From: a virus | Length of the DNA: 64,000 bases | Virus record (IMG/VR): IMGVR_UViG_3300019124_000038 | Location: 1-64,000 of that record | Strand: one strand, 5' to 3' | In this document: piece after piece, positions 57,338 through 64,000 of the stretch | Numbering within the stretch: position 1 is the first letter of the stretch | Layout of the letters: every line of letters begins with the position of its first letter | Made by a program: the position numbers and the translations under genes | The notes under the pieces: generated by a model | Told to the model about the DNA's origin: nothing | The model's database searches: none | Seen by the model: the letters and a program-made list of their open reading frames with translations, nothing else

Positions 57338-58171
57338 ATGTGGACACAGAATAAGCTACGCAAGCTGAAACGGCATTACCCGAACATGGATGATGCTGAG
57401 ATTGCATCAATGCTCAACATGAGCGTTAGGATGATTCAGCGTAAGGCAGAGGAATTAGGGCTGGAGAAAGATGACCAGCCCTCCTTTCATTGGACGAGCT
57501 ATGAGGAAATATGGCTCAAGGACAATCATGGGTCTTGGTCTGACGAAGAAATAGCCTTGATGCTAAATAAGACCGTCGATGGTGTGCGTGAAAAGATCAG
57601 CGAACTTGGTCTCCAGCGTGAAAGTGGATGGACAAACTCACAACTCGATATTCTGGAGCGATTCTATGCATTCACGCCGAATGAGGAGATTGCCAAGTCA
57701 GTTAATAAGAGCAAGATGAGGGTTGAGCATATGGCATTCCGAATGGGTCTTCGTAAAAATCGAACATTCTACGCTAGCCTTACAGATACCGATGAGGAAC
57801 TACTGTTGATTAAGGAGGCCGCCGCTCGATACCACAAATCCATGAACTGCTCCAGAGGACACTATCTGGTTGGCGTAATCCTGAGCTACCTCTACCCGAC
57901 TTTCATCAAGGTGGAGGAGGAGCCAATTGGAGGGTTGCGACTCGATTGGTACATTCCTGAACTGAGACTCGCTTTTGAGTTCGACGGAGTACAGCATTTC
58001 GAGTACAGCGAGTTCTTTCACAGGAACAAGTTTGAGTTTCAGCGGGCACAAGATCGTGACTATCAGAAGTCATTCCTCTGTGAACAAGAAGGAATCGCCA
58101 TTGTGCGTTTCGCATATGACGAAGACCTTACGCCAGCTTTGGTCAGAGCTAAGGTTGAGGAGGTACTGTAG
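57338..58171 (+). CDS. Protein with three helix-turn-helix repeats and nuclease domain
   Basis: Residues 1-42, 50-92 and 98-143 are three related SANT/GcrA-like helical repeats (MDDAEIASMLNMSVRMIQRKAEELGL, SDEEIALMLNKTVDGVREKISELGL, NEEIAKSVNKSKMRVEHMAFRMGL). The C-terminal half has a PD-(D/E)xK-like core: GGLRLDWYIPELRLAFEFDGVQHFEY, then QEGIAIVRFAYDE. The last 130 residues resemble DUF559/Vsr-like endonucleases. It may be a homing-type or regulatory nuclease. It starts right after the DnaD-like gene. Confidence 0.8.
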   Translation: MWTQNKLRKLKRHYPNMDDAEIASMLNMSVRMIQRKAEELGLEKDDQPSFHWTSYEEIWLKDNHGSWSDEEIALMLNKTVDGVREKISELGLQRESGWTNSQLDILERFYAFTPNEEIAKSVNKSKMRVEHMAFRMGLRKNRTFYASLTDTDEELLLIKEAAARYHKSMNCSRGHYLVGVILSYLYPTFIKVEEEPIGGLRLDWYIPELRLAFEFDGVQHFEYSEFFHRNKFEFQRAQDRDYQKSFLCEQEGIAIVRFAYDEDLTPALVRAKVEEVL

Positions 58172-58195
58172 CCGTCCCTAGTGGGCGGCTTTTGT
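58171..58195 (+). terminator. Rho-independent terminator
   Basis: GCCG-CCC...GGG-CGGC followed by TTTTG, at the stop of the nuclease gene. Confidence 0.88.
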
Positions 58196-58201
58196 CACTC
58201 C

Positions 58202-58230
58202 TTGACAGGCACTTATAATACAGTTATAAT
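58202..58230 (+). promoter_or_regulatory. SigA-like promoter for recA
   Basis: TTGACA, 17 bp, TATAAT, 42 bp before recA. A second TATAAT overlaps the spacer. Confidence 0.9.
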
Positions 58231-58272
58231 ATAATAGTAGACTGTAACGTAAGGTCAAGGAGGAATTACTGG

Positions 58273-59412
58273 ATGGCAAAAGCACCATTAGAGAAGAATC
58301 TAGCTCTCTCTCCAGAAGAGATCAAGCGACGATTCGAAATGACAATGAAGGGAATTGATAAGGATTTCGGCATGGGAACATGTCAGATTCTCGGTGACGC
58401 GAAACCGATTCCACTTGCGCGTTTCCATTCTGGTTCCTATCGCTTGAACGATGTACTTGGTGGCGGATACCCGAAAGGACGTATCATCGAAATTTCTGGC
58501 CCTGAGTCGTCTGGTAAGACAACCGTTGCACTTCACGCTATCGCCGAAGCACAGAAGTTCGGGTATTGCGTATTTATTGACGCAGAACATGCTCTTAGTC
58601 TGGAATATGCGGCGAAACTTGGGGTAGATGTCAAAAATCTAATCGTAGCACAACCAGACACAGCAGAACATTGTCTTCAGATTGCAGAACGGTGGATTCG
58701 ATCTGGAATTGTCAGTTTAGTCGTTGTTGACTCTGTGGCGGCAATGGTTCCAGAGAAGGAACTTGAAGGGGATATCGGCGACAGCCATGTCGGTCTACTG
58801 GCTCGTCTCATGTCACAAGCACTCCGAAAACTGGCTGGTATTACATTGAAAACTGGCTCGACGCTTATCTTTATTAACCAGCTTCGTGAGAAGGTTGGGG
58901 TTATGTTTGGCAATCCTGAGACTACTTCTGGTGGACGAGCATTGAAGTTCTACGCGTCTATTCGTCTAGATGTTCGCGCCAGAGAAGTCAACAAAAAAGG
59001 CGACGAAGCTGTCTCTCGTACTACGAAGATTGAAGCGAAGAAGAACAAGACTGCACCGCCACTTCGAAGCGTAGAAGTTGACATTGAGTTCGGCGAAGGC
59101 ATCTCTAAAGCGGCTGAGATTCTTGATATCGGTGAAGAGATCGGTGTGGTCAAGAAATCTGGAGCATGGTACTCCTACTACGATGAGAACGGCGAAGAAA
59201 TCCGTGTAGCCCAAGGGCGAGAGAACGCAAAGAAATTCCTTAAAGAAAACGAAGGCGTACTCAACTACATCGAGAGCCGAATCATCGAGGTATACTACGG
59301 TGGTACAGTCGTAGAAGAAGTTCCATTCGAACCTACTGAACTGACGGCTATTGAATCCACTCTTGGAGATGAGGAAGTGCCTACTCCAGCCGAAGAGACT
59401 TTTGAGGAATAG
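58273..59412 (+). CDS. recA: RecA recombinase
   Basis: RecA hallmarks are complete: Walker [10 protein letters not shown] (about residue 75), the DNA-binding loop region [13 protein letters not shown], Walker [12 protein letters not shown] and the RecA signature [17 protein letters not shown]. It pairs homologous DNA strands during recombination and repair, and may recombine concatemers in phage replication. At 379 residues it is slightly longer than cellular RecA, with an acidic tail. It heads the transcript from the promoter at 58202. Confidence 0.97.
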   Translation: MAKAPLEKNLALSPEEIKRRFEMTMKGIDKDFGMGTCQILGDAKPIPLARFHSGSYRLNDVLGGGYPKGRIIEISGPESSGKTTVALHAIAEAQKFGYCVFIDAEHALSLEYAAKLGVDVKNLIVAQPDTAEHCLQIAERWIRSGIVSLVVVDSVAAMVPEKELEGDIGDSHVGLLARLMSQALRKLAGITLKTGSTLIFINQLREKVGVMFGNPETTSGGRALKFYASIRLDVRAREVNKKGDEAVSRTTKIEAKKNKTAPPLRSVEVDIEFGEGISKAAEILDIGEEIGVVKKSGAWYSYYDENGEEIRVAQGRENAKKFLKENEGVLNYIESRIIEVYYGGTVVEEVPFEPTELTAIESTLGDEEVPTPAEETFEE

Positions 59413-59423
59413 GGGGTATTGAG

Positions 59424-59915
59424 ATGAGTTTCGTGCTTAACCAAGTAGAGGAACTGCGTCGAACGGGTATCTACGGAGCGGAGCGTGTTGAATCAAATAC
59501 CATTGCAAAAATCCTTAACATGGCTGAGTGGGAATACTACGATCTCGACCTCTCAACCTTAGAGTCATATCTTGGACTTTTAGCACAGCAAATCTACTTC
59601 TTGCAACAAGAGTGCAACATCTCTGTAGCCAAGGAGATTGAATTAGGGAACGACTTCAAACGGTCGGCTTTACCGCATGTGGTAGGGGCAAAGATTCGTT
59701 CTGTTGAGGAGCGGTGGCTATTTGCCGCTTCCCTCGACGAAGAACTCGCCGCAAAATTCAACGCGTGGCAAAATTCCATTATCGACGCGACACTAAAAAA
59801 GAACTTAGCTGACCCCGTTATCGAGAAGTTAAATGTCTTGAAAAAAATGTATGATGAGCGACGAATGGATGGACGCAACAAATATGTTCATAAACATGCG
59901 GAGGGGAACCAGTAA
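59424..59915 (+). CDS. Hypothetical protein, 163 aa
   Basis: The protein MSFVLNQVEELRRTGIYGAE follows recA by 11 bp. It is helical, with two long amphipathic stretches (STLESYLGLLAQQIYFLQQECN; AAKFNAWQNSIIDATLKKNL), possibly coiled coil. It has no cysteine motif or membrane segment. Being behind recA, it may be a recombination or DNA-binding accessory. Family not recognised. Its stop overlaps the next start (TAATG). Confidence 0.78.
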   Translation: MSFVLNQVEELRRTGIYGAERVESNTIAKILNMAEWEYYDLDLSTLESYLGLLAQQIYFLQQECNISVAKEIELGNDFKRSALPHVVGAKIRSVEERWLFAASLDEELAAKFNAWQNSIIDATLKKNLADPVIEKLNVLKKMYDERRMDGRNKYVHKHAEGNQ

Positions 59916-60079
59916 TGAAAGATTCAGAAAATACCTGTTTAACATGTCATACAAAAACAGTATATCTTTACGACAAGTGTGAATCGTGTTTTAAAAGCGA
60001 CTGGCGAGAATGCAAAAGTTGCGGCGAGCTGTCTCCATCCTTACTAGGTGGCAGTTGTTCGTCGTGTTGGGGCTATTAA
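59915..60079 (+). CDS. Zinc-ribbon miniprotein, 54 aa
   Basis: Four CxxC pairs cover most of the sequence: CLTC, CESC, CKSC and CSSC, a double zinc ribbon. The start ATG overlaps the preceding stop (TAATG). Such tiny zinc proteins in phages often bind host RNA polymerase or nucleic acids. Family not recognised. Confidence 0.75.
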   Translation: MKDSENTCLTCHTKTVYLYDKCESCFKSDWRECKSCGELSPSLLGGSCSSCWGY

Positions 60080-60082
60080 GTA

Positions 60083-60193
60083 ATGGGCATGGGCGAATGG
60101 ATCGACGGCTGTTTCACCCTTATCGTAGTGTGTATCTTGCTGTTTGCATCGGTCTGCTTTGGTTTGGGATATCTGATCGCATCATTCTTCTGA
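60083..60193 (+). CDS. Small membrane protein, 36 aa
   Basis: The protein begins MGMGEWIDGCF, followed by a 22-residue membrane segment (TLIVVCILLFASVCFGLGYLIA). It lies 3 bp after the zinc-ribbon gene. Single-segment miniproteins are common between phage replication genes; function unknown. Confidence 0.6.
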   Translation: MGMGEWIDGCFTLIVVCILLFASVCFGLGYLIASFF

Positions 60194-60210
60194 GAGAGGG
60201 AGTGAGGAAA

Positions 60211-60378
60211 TTGAATTTTGAGACAAATGATCTCCGCGCATTAAAAGTAGCACTCGAACTAATGGAAGAAGAGAATGGAACCGTGTGGTACACATATGCA
60301 AACAACGAATACGGTGAACCAGTTTATCTCATGGAACTGCGTCATAGAATCGAAAAGGAAATTGAACAGAGGGCATAG
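60211..60378 (+). CDS. Small hypothetical protein, 55 aa
   Basis: The TTG start after GGGAGTGAGG gives MNFETNDLRALKVALELMEE. It is helical and acidic. A longer upstream frame runs through the two preceding genes in another frame and is not credible. It ends in a terminator. Family not recognised. Confidence 0.65.
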   Translation: MNFETNDLRALKVALELMEEENGTVWYTYANNEYGEPVYLMELRHRIEKEIEQRA

Positions 60379-60392
60379 CCCTCTTTCTATTT
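60368..60392 (+). terminator. Rho-independent terminator
   Basis: AGAGGGC-ATA-GCCCTCT followed by TTCTATTTT. The stem overlaps the end of the 55-aa gene. Confidence 0.9.
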
Positions 60393-60398
60393 TATACC

Positions 60399-60428
60399 TT
60401 GACTTTTCCTATAATTCAGTTGTAATAT
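60399..60428 (+). promoter_or_regulatory. SigA-like promoter for dnaB operon
   Basis: TTGACT, 18 bp, TAATAT, with the usual AT-rich tail, 34 bp before dnaB. Confidence 0.75.
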
Positions 60429-60461
60429 AAGAGTATCGAACGACGAAATGAAAGAGGGAAT

Positions 60462-61925
60462 ATGATGACTGTACCTTACAACATCCTCAACTTGCCAGAA
60501 GACTTGAGGCGACAGTACGATAGCATTGCTCATGTAGGCGCAGAGCGAGCGGTACTGGGTATCGCGCTTCAAGACCCTGACACGCTGTTCGACATTTCTA
60601 CGGAGATCGAACCCGAAGACTTCACGAACCAATCGAACCGTCATATCTACGAAATCATGCTTACGGTTCTGGATGGTACTATCGCCAACATCGAAAAGGT
60701 CAATGTCTCCGTCATCAACGCGCTTGCGATTCGCTCGGGTCTCCAAGATTCGGTGAACATGCAGTACCTTGAAGCGGTGGCGCGTACCAATGCGGGCGTA
60801 GAGAATATCAAGTTCTTTACTGACCAAGTGAAGCAAGCATCTGTTCGACGCAAGACATTCCTTCAAGCGTATGCTACCATGCAAGACGCAATCACAAAAG
60901 AGGACGAGCCTATCGACAGCTTCGTGGCGCGTCAAGAAGAACGATTCCTTGATATCGTCATCGAATCAAAAGGCGGGAACGATGTAGTCAAGATTGGCGA
61001 TTGCATCGAAATGGTAATCGAGAAACGCGCTTCAACGGTTCGGGAAATTCTCGGTGTACCGACTGGCTTCACGGAGTACGACAAGCAGACTGGCGGTTTG
61101 GTTCCATCTCGGCTGAAAGTAATTGCGGCTCCTGCTAAGACTGGTAAGTCGGCTTGTGCTCTTAATATCGCCAAGAACATTGCGGTAGATCAAGGACACC
61201 CTGTTCTGTATGTGGATACAGAGATGACAACAGAGGAACAGATTGATCGACTGATTTCTATTGTTGCAACGGAATACCTGAACGCACAGGGCGATCCTCG
61301 ACATGTGGCTGAAAGTGAAGTCTCTCGCGGTCTCTTCAAGAATGATCCTGTGAAAGAGAATGCTGTCATGATGGCGAAGGAGATTGTGAAGAACGCTCCT
61401 TTCTACCACATCTACATGCCTGACTTCACACCTGAGAAAGTTCACAATCTTGCTCGTAAGATGCAACGCCAGATTGGTGTCGAATGGAACGGCTATGAGA
61501 ATCAGTTTGTTCTCATCTTCGACTACATCAAGATGCCAGATGCCACGATGGGCAACGGCAATGTATCTGAGTATTTGCTTCTTGGTCAGATCACCAGCAT
61601 GTTGAAGAACAAGACTGCTGGCATGTTGAAGATTCCTGTTCTGGCATTTGCACAGCTCAACCCGCGAACTACTCAAAACGCGGAAGATGTTGACTCTTCG
61701 CACATGTCTGGTTCTAACCGAATCGTCATGTTTGTCAACGAGTTGGCATTCCTGCGGAAGAAGACCCCCGCTGAGATTGAAGCAGACGGGCGGGAAAACG
61801 GGAACATCGTCTTCAAGCTCGGCGAGACCCGAAATGGTGGTTCCTATGTCGGGTGGATTGACTACACCACTTACAGAGGTGTCCCAAAAATGCGAGAAAT
61901 TCGAAATGTCGCAATGGCAGGATAG
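60462..61925 (+). CDS. dnaB: Replicative DNA helicase, DnaB-like
   Basis: An N-terminal domain (HVGAERAVLGIALQDPDTLFDISTEI; about residues 20-120) is followed by a RecA-like helicase core with Walker A APAKTGKSA (about 225), VLYVDTEMTTEEQ, Walker B LIFDYIKMP and the later LAFAQLNPR, SGSNRIVMFV. It unwinds DNA at the fork, working with the primase at 63686. The first ATG is used, but one codon later is equally good. It leads the operon to the window end. Confidence 0.95.
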   Translation: MMTVPYNILNLPEDLRRQYDSIAHVGAERAVLGIALQDPDTLFDISTEIEPEDFTNQSNRHIYEIMLTVLDGTIANIEKVNVSVINALAIRSGLQDSVNMQYLEAVARTNAGVENIKFFTDQVKQASVRRKTFLQAYATMQDAITKEDEPIDSFVARQEERFLDIVIESKGGNDVVKIGDCIEMVIEKRASTVREILGVPTGFTEYDKQTGGLVPSRLKVIAAPAKTGKSACALNIAKNIAVDQGHPVLYVDTEMTTEEQIDRLISIVATEYLNAQGDPRHVAESEVSRGLFKNDPVKENAVMMAKEIVKNAPFYHIYMPDFTPEKVHNLARKMQRQIGVEWNGYENQFVLIFDYIKMPDATMGNGNVSEYLLLGQITSMLKNKTAGMLKIPVLAFAQLNPRTTQNAEDVDSSHMSGSNRIVMFVNELAFLRKKTPAEIEADGRENGNIVFKLGETRNGGSYVGWIDYTTYRGVPKMREIRNVAMAG

Positions 61926-61936
61926 GGGGAAACTTA

Positions 61937-62254
61937 ATGCGGATGAACGGGAAGCCGTGGAATGAATCTTCACGAGAGTCTAAATCCCGAATCAACGGTT
62001 GGCGCATCCAAGATATGCGGAAGCACTTGGAGAATTATGACGCTGACCCCAGACAGAAGGAGCGCATTACACAACAAAGATGCAAATTCTGCTACTACGC
62101 TGGTAGCCAGTTGGGTCTTGCGGTAATCACGGTAGCCCCATGTGGTTGCTGTGGACAAGATCAGACCTATGGCTCATCAGCCATTGACACTCTCTGTGAG
62201 TCTTGTGCAGTCAATCATGATTGTTGCAAAGAGTGTGGCGGAGCAATGGATTAG
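61937..62254 (+). CDS. Zinc-ribbon protein, 105 aa
   Basis: Residues 48 to the end carry CKFC, CGCCGQD, CESC and CCKECGG, a cysteine-rich zinc-binding half. The N-terminal half is basic (MRMNGKPWNESSRESKSRINGW). It starts 11 bp after dnaB. A nucleic-acid-binding role is likely but not specific. Confidence 0.8.
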   Translation: MRMNGKPWNESSRESKSRINGWRIQDMRKHLENYDADPRQKERITQQRCKFCYYAGSQLGLAVITVAPCGCCGQDQTYGSSAIDTLCESCAVNHDCCKECGGAMD

Positions 62255-62264
62255 GCGGTGAACT

Positions 62265-62447
62265 ATGGGATACGGGCAAAATACAGGAACATTCATGCAC
62301 AAGGTTCGCAAACGCCGTCGAACACCGCCCAAATGGGTAATCTGCAAAGGGTGTAACTCAGCTATGAACAAGAGTGAAGCCAAGAAAAACGACTATCTAT
62401 GCGGCAGTTGCCAACGACTAGGTAAACTCGAAAAAGTGAAGGAGTGA
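62265..62447 (+). CDS. Small basic zinc-ribbon protein, 60 aa
   Basis: A basic start (MHKVRKRRRTPPKW) is followed by CKGC and CGSC, one four-cysteine zinc ribbon. It is 10 bp after the preceding gene in the same operon. Function unknown; probably nucleic-acid binding. Confidence 0.75.
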   Translation: MGYGQNTGTFMHKVRKRRRTPPKWVICKGCNSAMNKSEAKKNDYLCGSCQRLGKLEKVKE

Positions 62448-62452
62448 GTGCA

Positions 62453-62599
62453 ATGGCTTGGGCAGAATGCGTTGACTGCGGCAAACCCTTGAAGGGAGAA
62501 CGGCTCCGCTGTGATCGTTGTCACGATAAGTATGACGACAACGACTTCCGCTACGGAGACCCGTATCTTCCGCCTTGGGGCGATTTAGATGACGAGTAG
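62453..62599 (+). CDS. Small zinc-ribbon protein, 48 aa
   Basis: The protein begins MAWAECVDCGKPLKG and continues LRCDRCHDKYDD: a four-cysteine zinc ribbon with an acidic, aromatic tail (FRYGDPYLPPWGDLDDE). AAGGAGTGAG precedes the ATG. It overlaps the next gene by 11 bp. It is short and easily missed by gene finders. Confidence 0.72.
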   Translation: MAWAECVDCGKPLKGERLRCDRCHDKYDDNDFRYGDPYLPPWGDLDDE

Positions 62600-62894
62600 C
62601 GTCAAAGAAACGACCGTAGTGAATATCCACCACAAGCTCCCCTACGATGTGTATATCGGTCGGGGGAGCAAGTGGGGGAACCCGTTCACGCACTTGAAAG
62701 GAACAAAAGCTCAACATGTTGTGGCGACAAGGGAGGAAGCAATTGCGCTCTACTGGGACTACCTATTCAGCAGACCCGACCTACTGAACTCCATCCATGA
62801 GCTAAAGGGCAAAGTCCTCGGGTGCTACTGTCATCCTCATGCTTGCCACGGTCATATCTTGGCTGAAATTGCAAATCTACTGGAGGTTGAATGA
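62589..62894 (+). CDS. DUF4326-family protein
   Basis: The sequence IGRGSKWGNPF, then REEAIALYWDYLF, GKVLGCYCHPHACHGHIL is the pattern of DUF4326, a small domain common in phages with conserved WGNPF and CxCxPxxCHG motifs. It might bind metal or a nucleotide. At 101 residues it is normal length. Function unknown. Confidence 0.88.
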   Translation: MTSSVKETTVVNIHHKLPYDVYIGRGSKWGNPFTHLKGTKAQHVVATREEAIALYWDYLFSRPDLLNSIHELKGKVLGCYCHPHACHGHILAEIANLLEVE

Positions 62895-62895
62895 G

Positions 62896-63072
62896 ATGCC
62901 GATGATCGACTCCGATAAAGTTAAATCTGAATTGCAAGCTATTCTTGACAGCAATCGTGGTGGTTGCCTCTGCACCATGCGTGAAAGCTGTAGTGAATGT
63001 GACCCATACTCTAGTGGGCGACGGGTGAAGGATGCCCTGTACAAATACATCCAAAAATTGGGGGAAGCGTAA
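62896..63072 (+). CDS. Small cysteine-containing protein, 58 aa
   Basis: From ATG 62896 (GGAGG nine nt upstream): MPMIDSDKVKSELQAIL, then CLCTMRESCSECDP, then a helix. A longer frame upstream overlaps the DUF4326 gene and is unlikely. Four cysteines may bind zinc. The stop overlaps the next start (TAATG). Confidence 0.72.
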   Translation: MPMIDSDKVKSELQAILDSNRGGCLCTMRESCSECDPYSSGRRVKDALYKYIQKLGEA

Positions 63073-63416
63073 TGGCTATCACGACCTACAAATACACCCT
63101 AACGCCAAGCAACGGTATTACTGTCCTTGATCTGCCGCTTGGTGCGCGTGTTATCTCTGCAAAAAACCAATTCGACGAGGTTCAGGTGTGGGCAATCGTG
63201 AACTCTGACTTTCCAACTGAGCCACATGAGTTCTTGTGTGTAGGTACAGGATGGGAACTGTCTGGCGATATTTTTGATTTCGAACCTGTAGACACTGTTC
63301 TGACCCACGGCGGAAAACTCGTATGGCACGTTTTTCATCGCAGTCCTAATAAAAATCAAGACATCTTCGATATGGCAAGGCGTTTTCGTCAACCAATCGA
63401 CATTGAAATCGAATAA
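63072..63416 (+). CDS. Hypothetical protein, DUF7352-like
   Basis: The protein MAITTYKYTLTPSNG is a beta-rich 114-residue chain with LGARVISAKNQFDEVQVWAIV and VGTGWEL, the pattern of a small phage family that has VLSVQxQ..LWALV and GTG. I recognise the layout but not a function. Its start overlaps the preceding gene. Confidence 0.78.
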   Translation: MAITTYKYTLTPSNGITVLDLPLGARVISAKNQFDEVQVWAIVNSDFPTEPHEFLCVGTGWELSGDIFDFEPVDTVLTHGGKLVWHVFHRSPNKNQDIFDMARRFRQPIDIEIE

Positions 63417-63424
63417 AAAGAACC

Positions 63425-63453
63425 TTGCCAAAAGTTAGATGCTATAATATACT
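63425..63453 (+). promoter_or_regulatory. Possible promoter before primase region
   Basis: TTGCCA, 17 bp, TATACT. A TATAAT lies 7 bp earlier at shorter spacing. It is weaker than the other family members. Confidence 0.55.
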
Positions 63454-63484
63454 TGTCTTACAACAAACGAGAGGGTGAGATGAA

Positions 63485-63673
63485 ATGGTCTTCTGTATTT
63501 TAATGGCAATCCCCCTTGCTGGTGTGTCTGGTTTTCTCTGGTGGCGTGTTGTTGAGGGCATCCGCTACGGAGACTATGATGCGGCAGATATGATAGGACT
63601 GTGCACTTCAGGTCTTGTTATAACAGGATTTTTTGCCGCATGTGTGCAACAAATCGTTGACTTGGCTGGATAG
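63485..63673 (+). CDS. Small membrane protein, 62 aa
   Basis: Two hydrophobic segments (residues 1-22 MVFCILMAIPLAGVSGFLWW and 38-55 GLCTSGLVITGFFAACV) suggest a two-pass membrane protein. GAGGGTGAG precedes the ATG. It lies just before primase. Function unknown. Confidence 0.68.
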   Translation: MVFCILMAIPLAGVSGFLWWRVVEGIRYGDYDAADMIGLCTSGLVITGFFAACVQQIVDLAG

Positions 63674-63685
63674 GAGTGGAATGAA

Positions 63686-64000
63686 ATGGCAGACTTCACG
63701 GTGGTCAAGGAGCTGATTCGGGAATCCATCGACCCCGTGCTCCTGCTGGAATACTACGGAGTGGACGTTCCAAACCGTAATTTCCGATACGGCGCGATTC
63801 GTTGCCCATGCCCGATTCACGGCGGGGATAACGAAACAGGATTCGGTTTCGATCTTAACAACAAACAGTTCACTTGCTTCACCAAGGGTTGCGGCGGTAG
63901 TCCCGAGGACTGGTGGTTCGTTCCGAAACAAGGCGGCGTGTCACGCGACATCTACCTCTTCATCAAGCTGATGGAGGAACGCAAAGCGCGGGAAGAAGGG
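63686..64000 (+). CDS. DNA primase N-terminus, runs off window
   Basis: The first 105 residues begin MADFTVVKELIRESIDPVLL. A CHC2-type zinc finger is visible: CPCPIHGGDN, FTCFTKGCGGS. This finger helps primases find the template. The polymerase domain lies beyond position 64,000. Its place after dnaB fits a helicase-primase pair. The start ATG overlaps a GGAGTGG site 6 nt upstream. Confidence 0.88.
   Translation, partial: MADFTVVKELIRESIDPVLLLEYYGVDVPNRNFRYGAIRCPCPIHGGDNETGFGFDLNNKQFTCFTKGCGGSPEDWWFVPKQGGVSRDIYLFIKLMEERKAREEG

Noticed and set aside
1-64000. CRISPR arrays or insertion sequences
   Set aside because: No regular direct repeats with unique spacers and no transposase-like frames were seen.

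Overview
This window is part of a large double-stranded DNA phage with a long non-contractile tail (siphovirus type) that infects a Gram-positive, Bacillus-like host. The evidence is strong AGGAGG-type ribosome binding sites, SigA-like promoters (TTGACA, 17 bp, TATAAT), a type B (Bacillus-type) RNase P RNA, an amidase endolysin, and a full head and tail module with no sheath gene. I cannot name the host species from sequence alone.

Layout. (1) 1-8,800, minus strand: an RNA island. It holds about 30 tRNA genes or tRNA-like genes whose readable anticodons cover all 20 amino acids, a complete 391-nt RNase P RNA, a Ro60/TROVE protein gene, and directly upstream of it a tandem array of Y-RNA-like elements, one carrying a clear tRNA-mimic module. 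Several tRNA spacers also look like folded RNAs with paired ends. A few small protein genes lie between the RNAs. (2) 8,795-12,800, minus strand: accessory genes, namely a Ser-rich miniprotein, a metallo-beta-lactamase-fold hydrolase, a zinc-finger protein, a metallophosphatase, a P-loop kinase that appears to start at CTG, S-adenosylmethionine decarboxylase and a SLOG-family protein. (3) 12,770-14,800: a divergent control region with a large palindrome and operator-like repeats, a sigma factor, and a convergent tyrosine recombinase. (4) 14,807-54,605, plus strand: terminase, portal-MuF fusion, protease/scaffold, capsid, connectors, tail tube, tail chaperones, a 2,744-residue tape measure with a glucosaminidase domain, distal tail and hub proteins, large receptor-binding fibers, and lysis genes. 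(5) 54,618-64,000, plus strand: PhoH, a 3D-domain secreted protein, a DnaD-like initiator, an HTH-nuclease, RecA, DnaB helicase, many small cysteine-rich proteins, and the start of a DNA primase that runs off the window.

How it fits together. The most striking part is the RNA island. A phage carrying its own RNase P RNA, a near-complete tRNA set, a Ro60 ring protein and several Y RNAs seems equipped to make, process and perhaps quality-control its own stable RNAs. SigA-like promoters drive the RNA island and the replication genes. None was found inside the structural module, which may depend on the phage sigma factor. A 17-bp palindromic motif occurs both upstream of the sigma gene and inside the DnaD-like initiator gene, linking the two control points.
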